Below are positions 1 to 5,436 of a stretch of 6,203 bases of DNA, one piece after another (the first letter of the stretch is position 1; every line of letters begins with the position of its first letter). The stretch lies in the NCBI GenBank assembly GCA_035529405.1, contig DATKWV010000119.1, positions 1-6,203 on the forward strand, in the 5' to 3' direction. Under the pieces are notes generated by a model. That model made no database searches. It was given only the letters and a program-made list of their open reading frames with translations, and had not been told where the DNA came from. The position numbers and the translations under genes were made by a program. The DNA comes from DATKWV01 sp035529405. GTDB lineage: Bacteria > Planctomycetota > Phycisphaerae > Sedimentisphaerales > Anaerobacaceae.

Positions 1-15
1 CCGCCGCCGGGCGGT

Positions 16-879
16 CTAACCTGAATTGCTCTTTTTATAAAGCAGAACACGGTAAGATTTGAATTTCTTGAAATTCTCCCCCGTTCTGTACCCGCTGAAA
101 TACTTGGTGTAAAGGCTGTCTATTTTCTTTTTGTACCGCCATTGCAGAATCTTCGATGCAAGGGGATACCTGTTTTCCAGAAGTTGTTGCACCAGGCTCA
201 TGGCCGGCCTTACGACCTCTTTAAGAATATGGTTCTCGATATCTATGTTTGGTGCGGTTTCTTCGGTGATATCGAGGTCTTTAACCGCACCAAAATCATA
301 TTGGCCGACCGTCTCGTAAAACTGCCTCAGCGAATGCCCTCCCGACATAGTGCTGTGTTCCAGCGTATCGTTCCTGAAAATGTCACAGATTAGCAGATAG
401 CCCCCGCCATTCAAGAGGCCCGCTGTTTTTTCGAGTGCTTTGTGCGGTTTGATATACTGGAAACTTTCCGCGAACAGAACCAGGTCATATCGACGTTCTG
501 TTTGAAGCTGTTCGTAGTTGCACTCGAAAACCTCACTGCCGCTTCCAAGCAGTTCACGCACGTTCCGGGCGAAAAATGCGCTCGGACACACACAGTCCGC
601 CTGGTATCCCATATCGACCAGCTTTCTGGACATCTGGCCTGTACCGCACCCGACGTCCAGCACCTTTTTTACGTTGTTGGGAACCTGTGAAATCAGAAAT
701 TCCGTGTAATTTTCCTGCGCCGTCTTCAGATTGCTTATATCTGCTTCAAGCCCGTTGCTCCAATACCCGTAATGCAGGTGTTTTAGCTTGAGAAAATGTT
801 CCCCGCACAGCGCTGCTATCTCCAGCCCGACCTCGCGCGAAAACTTTTTTTTATCTCTTCTTGGGGATACCTTGCCCAT
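16..879 (-). CDS. Class I SAM-dependent methyltransferase, substrate unknown
   Basis: A 287-residue soluble, cytosolic protein with a Rossmann-type methyltransferase core. Motif I is VLDVGCGTGQ at residues 73-82, the glycine-rich S-adenosylmethionine loop. YDLVLFAESFQYI at 131-143 fits the motif IV/post-IV strand, and LLNGGGYLLICDIF at 155-168 is the usual strand 5 region. An N-terminal LHYGYW at 35-40 precedes the core, as in several small-molecule and lipid methyltransferases. The end of strand 2, normally an acidic residue that holds the ribose, reads ADCVCPS (94-100), with Cys98 in that place. The C-terminal third (about 200-287) is basic and lacks a motif I recognise; it may shape the substrate pocket. 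The ATG is the only sensible start, because an in-frame stop (TAA) lies eight codons upstream; an AAGG about 12 bases before the ATG is a weak ribosome binding site. It stands alone, divergent from ftsW. The fold is secure; the substrate cannot be told from sequence. Confidence 0.9.
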   Translation of the reverse strand: MGKVSPRRDKKKFSREVGLEIAALCGEHFLKLKHLHYGYWSNGLEADISNLKTAQENYTEFLISQVPNNVKKVLDVGCGTGQMSRKLVDMGYQADCVCPSAFFARNVRELLGSGSEVFECNYEQLQTERRYDLVLFAESFQYIKPHKALEKTAGLLNGGGYLLICDIFRNDTLEHSTMSGGHSLRQFYETVGQYDFGAVKDLDITEETAPNIDIENHILKEVVRPAMSLVQQLLENRYPLASKILQWRYKKKIDSLYTKYFSGYRTGENFKKFKSYRVLLYKKSNSG

Positions 880-947
880 CGAGCTTGTTATACCTTGTTC
901 TTATTTGTCTGAAATTGTTCGTCGAGTTCATATACGGTTATCCCCCC

Positions 948-973
948 AAAGAACGGACCCGCCCGTTCTTTTT
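948..973. other. Perfect 9-bp hairpin in methyltransferase leader
   Basis: AAAGAACGG (948-956) and CCGTTCTTT (963-971) are exact inverse complements around a 6-base loop. Read on the plus strand the stem runs into a TTTTT (969-973), which resembles an intrinsic terminator, but no plus-strand gene ends upstream of it. Read on the minus strand it would sit about 10-35 bases into the methyltransferase transcript, if the promoter at 990-1018 is real, and is followed by GGGGGG rather than U residues. It could therefore protect the 5' end of that mRNA, bind a regulator, or stop antisense transcription running out of the methyltransferase gene. The structure is certain as sequence; its role is inference. 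Confidence 0.5.
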
Positions 974-989
974 ACCTTTCAATGCCGTT

Positions 990-1018
990 ATATTATGACA
1001 ATCTTGTTTCCATATCAA
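990..1018 (-). promoter_or_regulatory. Candidate sigma-70-type promoter for the methyltransferase
   Basis: On the minus strand, TTGATA (1018-1013, five of six matches to TTGACA) is followed after exactly 17 bases by TAATAT (995-990, four of six to TATAAT). Overlapping alternatives CATAAT and TATAAC lie nearby at less ideal spacing. Transcription would begin near 983 and give a leader of roughly 100 bases containing the 948-973 hairpin. This is consensus matching by eye only. Confidence 0.4.
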
Positions 1019-1113
1019 GTGTGTGCCCCTGTTTCCGGGCAAATTTTCGCCCTTATAATACCAGGTTTCCCTCAGCCCCTCCGCCGCCCTGGCCGATGCT
1101 GTTTAGCCGCGTG

Positions 1114-1225
1114 TGCCTTCTGTCTTGAGTCTTTTGTCCTGGGTCTTCTGTCCTCCGACTTCCGACTTCTGTTTTCTGATTTCGTTTACGAATCACGAGC
1201 GACGAGTCACCAGCCCCGAGTCACG
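1114..1225. repeat. Degenerate heptanucleotide tandem array, 16 units
   Basis: The 112 bases divide without any insertion or deletion into sixteen 7-base units. Units 1-10 (1114-1183) follow a TGTCTTC-like consensus, for example TGTCTTG, GGTCTTC, TGTCCTC, CGACTTC twice in a row, TGTTTTC. Units 11-16 (1184-1225) shift to AGTCACG, for example AATCACG, AGTCACC, AGTCACG. A G stands at unit position 2 in 14 of 16 units and a C at position 4 in 12 of 16. Strict period with drifting sequence suggests an old array grown by slippage and decayed by point mutation. It resembles in kind the short tandemly repeated heptamers known from cyanobacterial intergenic regions. It lies wholly outside genes. Confidence 0.8.
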
Positions 1226-1277
1226 GTTTTTCGTCAATCAATTCCGTTGATAGCGCGAAAAAAAAGGTACAAAATTG

Positions 1278-1362
1278 CGTTTTTTTTGTCGTTTTGCCTC
1301 AAAATCCGCGCCTTTTTGTCATTTTGCCATCATTTTTCGGGTGTTTTTTTGCGTTTTTTTGA
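1278..1362. repeat. T-tract region with imperfect direct repeats
   Basis: TTTTTGTCGTTTTGCC (1283-1298) recurs 30 bases later as TTTTTGTCATTTTGCC (1313-1328), 15 of 16 bases identical. GTGTTTTTTTG and GCGTTTTTTTG follow back to back at 1341-1361, and GCGTTTTTTT also occurs at 1278-1287. The plus strand of this stretch is almost purely T-rich runs broken by GC-rich triplets. Such phased runs can bend DNA or reflect slippage. No protein or RNA gene is recognisable within it. Confidence 0.55.
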
Positions 1363-1462
1363 GGGTGGACGGTTTTGATTGAGGGCAAATCGCCGTTTTT
1401 AGGCCAAAACCGGACTTTGACTCCTGAAAGAGGCCCGAATTTTTGTCGGTTGTCTGCTGGCC

Positions 1463-1517
1463 AGCCGTTGTGTGCACGCTGCTGTAATTGACTTCGGTAC
1501 ACAACCGGCTAATTTTT
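1463..1517 (+). terminator. Terminator-like hairpin with bulge and U tract
   Basis: AGCCG (1463-1467) pairs with CGGCT (1506-1510) and TTGTGT (1468-1473) pairs with ACACAA (1499-1504), leaving one bulged C (1505). One G-T and one C-G pair can extend the stem inward, leaving a loop of about 21 bases. AATTTTT (1511-1517) follows directly. On the plus strand this looks like a weak intrinsic terminator, yet no plus-strand gene precedes it. The large loop lowers confidence. It may end a non-coding transcript from the spacer or be a structured part of the ftsW leader. Confidence 0.3.
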
Positions 1518-1550
1518 GTGGTAATTCGCTCAAAACAGCCGAAAATAAAC

Positions 1551-1592
1551 CAGGTGCCGCACCGACTCAGCCGTATAACAGGGCTATACCTG
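1551..1592 (+). other. Inverted repeats in the ftsW leader
   Basis: Three small inverted repeats overlap: GGTGC-C-GCACC (1553-1563), GTATA with TATAC around a 7-base loop (1573-1589), and an outer CAGGT (1551-1555) with ACCTG (1588-1592). They end 22 bases before the ftsW start codon, which itself has no clear Shine-Dalgarno sequence. They could be operator half-sites or leader RNA structure. TATAAC (1574-1579) could also serve as a -10 box, but no good -35 box lies at the right distance. Confidence 0.25.
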
Positions 1593-1614
1593 TACTTAAC
1601 CGCTGCCCGACCGG

Positions 1615-2778
1615 ATGGTTACAATAGCAAAACCAAACAGAATTGACAGTTACATCGCAGCCGTCGTTATGATTCTAATGGCGTCCGGCACTGTCTTTGT
1701 CTTCTCAGCAAGTGCCAACGTCGCTTACGACCTGGACTTTCGCAGCTTTTATAACTCTCCAGCCCTGCGGCAGATTCTCTTTTTCCCGATTGCCGTTGCG
1801 GTTATGTATTTTTTTTCATTTTTGAATTATCGCAGGCTTGCTTTCAATACCAGCCTTCTGAAATCGCCCGCCTTTTATTTGTTAGTCCTTAGTGTGCTGC
1901 TGCTTATAATTGTCTTATTTCCCCGGTTCGGCACCGAGATAAACCGTGCCCGCAGATGGCTTCGCGTTCCGTTGGGGCCTGCTGAGTTGAGTTTTCAGCC
2001 TTCCGAGCTTGCAAAATGGTCGTTGGTTTTTTTCCTTGCCGCATTCTGTGACAAGTTCAGTTCCACAATACAGTTATATTGGAAAAGGTTCGTACCTGCC
2101 TGCCTTATTATTGCTGTTGTGGCAGCGCTGATTGTCACCGAGGATTTTGGAACTGCCGGGTTTGTAGCTGTTCTGGCTGTGCTGATACTGCTTGTTGCCG
2201 GCGCAAAATACCGGCATGTCCTCACCCTTTTGCCGCCAGCGGTATTGGCGTTTTGCATTGTTCTTTTGAACTCACCGCGCCGAATGCAGAGAATTACCGC
2301 GTTTTTAAATCCGGACAAATGGGCCGACTCCGCCAACTACCAGGCCAGCCAGTCACTTATAGCCCTCGGCTCAGGCGGTTTCTGGGGCAAGGGCCTGGGC
2401 AGGGGCATCTGCAAGTACGGCCATTTGCCCGAAGACACCACCGATTTTATCTTCGCCATTATCGGCGAAGAGCTGGGCTTTGTCGGAACCGCCGCCATAA
2501 TAGTTTTGTTTATTCTGCTTGTGTGGATGGGTATTCTGGTTGTCAAACACTGCGGCGACCGGTTCGGGCAGTTACTGGCCTGCGGCATTGTTTTGACAAT
2601 CGCCCTGCAGGCTGCTGTGAATATCGGTGTTGTGACCGTTGTGCTGCCGACAAAGGGCATCCCGCTGCCGTTTGTCAGTGCCGGCGGCACAAGTATGCTG
2701 CTTTCGGCTGCTGCTGTGGGAATACTTATGAATATCGCAAGGCAATCGACCAAACAACCACCTGGGGAGCTGCAATAA
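1615..2778 (+). CDS. ftsW: FtsW-type peptidoglycan glycosyltransferase (SEDS family)
   Basis: A 387-residue polytopic inner-membrane protein, normal length for the family, with about ten hydrophobic segments (first around 12-32, last around 356-376). SEDS proteins polymerise lipid II into glycan strands with a partner class B penicillin-binding protein; FtsW acts at the division septum. Hallmarks are ARRWL (112-116) with FQPSELAK (127-134), EDFGTA (176-181), and YQASQSLIALGSGGFWGKGLG (242-262). PEDTTDFIFAIIGEELG (272-288) contains Asp277, the expected catalytic aspartate, and PTKGIPLPFVSAGG (345-358) follows. The TKG before PLPFVS and the murG neighbour favour FtsW over RodA. ATG 1615 is the only good start: an in-frame stop lies at 1597-1599 and no other start codon falls between. 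There is no clear ribosome binding site, so translation may be weak or leaderless-like. Its TAA overlaps the murG ATG by one base. Family assignment is very secure; FtsW versus RodA or SpoVE is likely but inferred. Confidence 0.93.
   Translation: MVTIAKPNRIDSYIAAVVMILMASGTVFVFSASANVAYDLDFRSFYNSPALRQILFFPIAVAVMYFFSFLNYRRLAFNTSLLKSPAFYLLVLSVLLLIIVLFPRFGTEINRARRWLRVPLGPAELSFQPSELAKWSLVFFLAAFCDKFSSTIQLYWKRFVPACLIIAVVAALIVTEDFGTAGFVAVLAVLILLVAGAKYRHVLTLLPPAVLAFCIVLLNSPRRMQRITAFLNPDKWADSANYQASQSLIALGSGGFWGKGLGRGICKYGHLPEDTTDFIFAIIGEELGFVGTAAIIVLFILLVWMGILVVKHCGDRFGQLLACGIVLTIALQAAVNIGVVTVVLPTKGIPLPFVSAGGTSMLLSAAAVGILMNIARQSTKQPPGELQ
2764..2769 (+). promoter_or_regulatory. murG ribosome binding site inside the ftsW end
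   Basis: GGGGAG lies eight bases before the murG ATG, within the last codons of ftsW. Together with the TAATG stop/start overlap, this decides the murG start and implies translational coupling, with ribosomes ending ftsW able to reinitiate on murG. Confidence 0.7.
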
Positions 2779-3902
2779 TGTCCGGCAACACTTTCTTTTT
2801 TGCAGGCGGCGGCACCGGCGGACACATCTACCCCGGCCTGGCAGTGGCCGAACAGATAATCAAAATCCAGCCGGGGGCAAAGATACATTTTTTCTGCAGC
2901 CAAAGGCAAATAGATGCACGCATTTTAGCACCGACACGCTTTCCTTATAGCATACTGCCGGCCCGTGCTTTTTCGGCACGGCCGGACAGGGTCACCGGCT
3001 TTTGCATCGTGTTTTTCAAGAGCTTTCACATCGCCAAAAAGATAATGGCCGAATCAGAAAACCCCATTGTGGTCGGCATCGGCGGGTTTGTCGCTGCGCC
3101 GGTGTGCCTGGCCGGGTACAGACTTAAAGCGCCGGTAAAACTTATCAATGTCGATATTGTCCCCGGCAAGGCCAACAGAGCCGCAGCCTTTTTCGCCGAT
3201 GAGGTTTTTGTTCAGTTCGAACAGTCCGCAAGATACTTCGCCAAAAAAAAGGTCAGTGTTGTCGGCTGTCCCCTTCGAGCCGGTTTTGCGAATCCTGAGC
3301 CGCAAAAGGCAATAGCGCAGCTTGGTCTGGATGCAAAGAAAAACATTCTGCTTGTTACCGGCGCTTCAAGCGGAGCAGAAAGAATTAACCAGACGGTATG
3401 TTCTCTGCTGGATAAATTAGATGACTTTGCCGAAAGCTGGCAGATAGTACATTTGACGGGACACGGTGACTTTGAAAACGTCCGCACCAAATATGCCAAC
3501 GCACGGATAACTCACAGGGTTTTAAGCTATTGCGACAACATGGCCGATTTGCTTGGCGCCGCTGATTTGGTAATAGGCAGAAGCGGGGCCGTCAGCGTAG
3601 CCGAGTATGCGGCGGCGGGTTCGCCGAGTATCTGTATGCCTTATCCGCATCACCGTGACATGCACCAGTATTTAAATGCCGGCTGGCTTGTCGATGCAGG
3701 GGCGGCGGTGATAGTGGATGATGTGCCGGATACGAAAGACAGGGCAGAATGGCTTTGGGAGGAACTGGCAGAGCTTATGACAGACGACAATAAGCGCAAT
3801 GAAATGAGGCAGGCCTGTATGGCGATAGCGAATAGAGATGCAGCCTGCAGAATAGCAGAAAAACTTATCGAATATCGTGCGGCAAGCGGCAATCTGGCTT
3901 AA
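2778..3902 (+). CDS. murG: MurG, UDP-GlcNAc:lipid I GlcNAc transferase
   Basis: 374 residues, typical of MurG (GT28, GT-B fold). The enzyme adds GlcNAc to lipid I on the cytoplasmic face of the membrane, forming lipid II, the substrate of FtsW. The N-terminal domain has GGGTGGHIYPGLAVA (10-24) with His16 and GIGGFVAAP (100-108). The C-terminal UDP-GlcNAc domain has TGASSGAERIN (194-204), HLTGHGDF (225-232), and ADLVIGRSGAVSVAEYAAAG (262-281) with Glu276, expected to bind the nucleotide sugar. HQYLNA (296-301) matches the HQxxNA signature. Oddities: the usual HEQNxxPGxxNR reads INVDIVPGKANR (123-134), so HEQN is replaced by INVD while PG and Asn133 remain; GGY is GGF; GNPxR is GCPLR (163-167). 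The reading frame is open far upstream inside ftsW, but homology begins at this ATG, which has a good ribosome binding site. Identity is supported by all C-terminal motifs and by ftsW; the altered loop is probably a lineage variant. Confidence 0.93.
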   Translation: MSGNTFFFAGGGTGGHIYPGLAVAEQIIKIQPGAKIHFFCSQRQIDARILAPTRFPYSILPARAFSARPDRVTGFCIVFFKSFHIAKKIMAESENPIVVGIGGFVAAPVCLAGYRLKAPVKLINVDIVPGKANRAAAFFADEVFVQFEQSARYFAKKKVSVVGCPLRAGFANPEPQKAIAQLGLDAKKNILLVTGASSGAERINQTVCSLLDKLDDFAESWQIVHLTGHGDFENVRTKYANARITHRVLSYCDNMADLLGAADLVIGRSGAVSVAEYAAAGSPSICMPYPHHRDMHQYLNAGWLVDAGAAVIVDDVPDTKDRAEWLWEELAELMTDDNKRNEMRQACMAIANRDAACRIAEKLIEYRAASGNLA

Positions 3903-3903
3903 A

Positions 3904-3916
3904 AAATCCCGGATTT
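3904..3916 (-). terminator. Weak hairpin between convergent stop codons
   Basis: AAATCC (3904-3909) and GGATTT (3911-3916) are inverse complements around a single base. Read on the minus strand the stem is followed by further T residues (3903-3901), as in an intrinsic terminator for the minus-strand operon. On the plus strand no T tract follows. It overlaps the stop codon of the minus-strand gene. A six-pair stem with so tight a loop is weak, so this is only a candidate. Confidence 0.25.
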
Positions 3917-5423
3917 AGGGTAATGACAGTTCGAAGGTTTGGGGATTTATCGGCAGTTTTATGTCGTCACAGGTGTCAGGCTCGCCGTCCGGGCCGGGAC
4001 TGAATATCTTCTTATTATCCATATCGATAATGTACTCGTGACTATAGGCCCGTGCCTTCAAAGACGACTGGCCGCCAAGCTTTTTTGCAAGGACAATCTG
4101 AAAAAGGTCATCCTCGATTTGCAGCTTTGTTTTTATCTCAAATACTTTTTCCATCGCTGGTACCAGAATCGTGGCCACTAATGAGCCCATGGGATTATAA
4201 CCTTCATAAAACCACGGAAGTCGGCAATTGGAATCAAGCGATACCTGCGGCATAGGATACCCCGAAGGCCAGACCGACAGCATTGCGGTCGAGATCTCCT
4301 GCGACTTTTGCTCAAGGGCAATCCACCGGTCACAGCGATTCCTGCACAGCCGCAGGGTTGAATTGTATTTGAGTACAGGAGACTTTCTACACGTGCCGAG
4401 TTGTGTGTCCAATATATTTTTTTCCATCAGGTACTCACATATATTTGAATTTCGCAAAGACATCTGCTCGGCAGCAAGAGGTGTAAAATGTTCGGCTAAA
4501 AGCTCGAGTGTCTGCCGGGAAGTCCGGGGATTATTAACGATAAAGTTCGCTGTGGTAATACCCATGTTCAAATATGCAAAGCACACAAGCTTTGTGACTG
4601 TAGAACGTGCATTTACGCTGAGCTTCCTGAATACCGAATCTACCTGGATTAACTCATCAACAGCGGTTTGATTGTCGGTCTGCCGGCTTTGCAGACATAC
4701 GTATACGTCATAAAGACAAGCCAAGTGTCTGAAGCTGCGCAAAAATCCCATTTCAGCGTCGATGTCGGGCTCCGTCAGGTCGGCTATTTCGGGAAACGTG
4801 TCAAGCTCGGAAATAACATTTCTGCCCCTTTTGGCGTTTTCCCAGGCGAGATTAATATTGTCGGAGTTTTCTTCAAGTGCCTGCGTAATTTCTGCGTAAT
4901 CTGCTTCTCTAATCACCTTGCGAAGTTTTTCTATTGTGTTAACATCCTGTGCGGACAATCCTATAGCAGGGGCACCGCTGGGTTCTTCCTGTTCTTCAAC
5001 AAGGGTGCTCAGAAGTTCGTAACTGGCGGAACATTCGGGCGGCGCCGAACGCAGGTCTGCGATTGTGTAGTCGCTGGGTATAGGGCCGGCATCCACCCCC
5101 CACAATACAACCACACCAACAAATATCATCACAGTAAGCGCTGAAATTACAATGGCCGTAACAGCAAGCCATCTGCCCTTAAGTTCAGGCGTGCGTCTGC
5201 TAATTCTAACAAGGCTTGTTATGGCAAGTGCTATTGACAGCGCAGAGGTTATCAGGAACGTAAAAAGACCAAAAATACTCAGGACCAATGATATAACAGC
5301 CAGTCTGTCGGTTCGAGGGTATGCCTTGTTGGATTCGGCGCTATGGTTTTTAAGTACACAGGCGCACACACTGCAAAGTTGAGCATTGTCAGGATTTTCA
5401 GAACCGCATTTTGGACACTGCAT
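3915..5423 (-). CDS. Zinc-ribbon, three-helix membrane protein with large exported domain
   Basis: 502 residues, function unknown. The N-terminus is a short zinc ribbon: CPKC (Cys3, Cys6) and CSVC (Cys17, Cys20), with a further Cys22. Two hydrophobic segments lie within about 41-73, then a basic loop (RISRRTPELKGR, 73-84), then a third helix at about 86-109; this layout resembles DUF4190-type proteins. The basic loop suggests the ribbon and loop are cytoplasmic and residues 110-502 are outside. That domain is mostly predicted helical and carries ten cysteines (131, 236, 243, 281, 329, 345, 360, 364, 400, 485). It ends with FSPGPDGEPDTCDDIKLPI (474-492), which recalls the calcium-binding C-terminal loop of type II secretion major pseudopilins and is, from memory, common in planctomycete proteins. 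No enzyme motif is visible. It is the second gene of a two-gene operon and converges on murG. The start is fixed by an AAGGA eight bases upstream and by the CxxC beginning at residue 3. Confidence 0.85.
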   Translation of the reverse strand: MQCPKCGSENPDNAQLCSVCACVLKNHSAESNKAYPRTDRLAVISLVLSIFGLFTFLITSALSIALAITSLVRISRRTPELKGRWLAVTAIVISALTVMIFVGVVVLWGVDAGPIPSDYTIADLRSAPPECSASYELLSTLVEEQEEPSGAPAIGLSAQDVNTIEKLRKVIREADYAEITQALEENSDNINLAWENAKRGRNVISELDTFPEIADLTEPDIDAEMGFLRSFRHLACLYDVYVCLQSRQTDNQTAVDELIQVDSVFRKLSVNARSTVTKLVCFAYLNMGITTANFIVNNPRTSRQTLELLAEHFTPLAAEQMSLRNSNICEYLMEKNILDTQLGTCRKSPVLKYNSTLRLCRNRCDRWIALEQKSQEISTAMLSVWPSGYPMPQVSLDSNCRLPWFYEGYNPMGSLVATILVPAMEKVFEIKTKLQIEDDLFQIVLAKKLGGQSSLKARAYSHEYIIDMDNKKIFSPGPDGEPDTCDDIKLPINPQTFELSLP

Positions 5424-5431
5424 TTATACAA

Positions 5432-5436
5432 TCCTT
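5432..5436 (-). promoter_or_regulatory. Ribosome binding site overlapping the upstream stop codon
   Basis: On the minus strand the upstream membrane-protein gene ends GAA TAA and continues GGAT. The AAGGA formed there uses the last two bases of the stop codon (5435-5437) and lies eight bases before the ATG at 5423. Termination on the first gene therefore places ribosomes directly on the start region of the second, a sign of translational coupling. Confidence 0.7.

Larger units (their letters stand above)
880..1614. other. 735-base intergenic spacer between divergent genes
   Basis: No credible protein gene lies here; the open frames that cross it are built from the heptamer repeat and poly-T/poly-A tracts. 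Listed separately below are a minus-strand promoter candidate, a perfect hairpin, a degenerate heptamer array, a T-tract direct repeat, a terminator-like hairpin and leader inverted repeats. Both flanking genes start at its edges and read outward, so it must hold the promoters of both, unless ftsW is read from further away. I see no tRNA, rRNA or riboswitch class that I recognise. Confidence 0.8.

Noticed and set aside
1..14. CCGCC/GGCGG inverted repeat as a terminator for the methyltransferase
   Set aside because: It is cut by the window edge, has short arms with a one-base loop, and no T tract can be seen after it.
1114..1225. CRISPR array
   Set aside because: The units are 7 bases, contiguous and degenerate, with no spacers of uniform length and no cas genes nearby.
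788..1378. 196-codon plus-strand open frame through the spacer
   Set aside because: It begins inside the methyltransferase gene on the other strand, and its protein is the translated heptamer array and poly-T runs (Phe/Leu/Cys-rich tail). There is no ribosome binding site or domain.
1456..1465. Perfect palindrome GCTGGCCAGC
   Set aside because: A ten-base palindrome alone is expected by chance fairly often, and no second copy near a promoter was seen.
1299..1504. Two small minus-strand open frames (61 and 67 codons) with Lys-rich ends
   Set aside because: The lysine-rich sequence is simply the poly-A complement of the T tracts. Both overlap the terminator-like hairpin and neither shows a convincing start site.
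1489..1516. TTGACT (1489-1494) as the -35 box of an ftsW promoter
   Set aside because: The matching -10 position, 17 bases on, reads AATTTT, only three of six matches, and it falls inside the terminator-like hairpin and its T tract.
2079..2777. Open extension of the murG frame upstream through ftsW
   Set aside because: It is an out-of-frame reading of ftsW, rich in Cys and Arg with no MurG similarity. The ATG at 2778 has a proper ribosome binding site and matches the family N-terminus.
2337..2909. 190-codon minus-strand open frame opposite ftsW/murG
   Set aside because: It lies antisense to two well-supported genes, and its product is low-complexity with no recognised domain.
2963..2981. 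CCGTGC/GCACGG hairpin with a T5 loop inside murG
   Set aside because: It lies in the middle of a conserved coding region with no following T tract. It is probably a by-product of coding for Ala-Arg-Ala-Phe-Ser-Ala-Arg.
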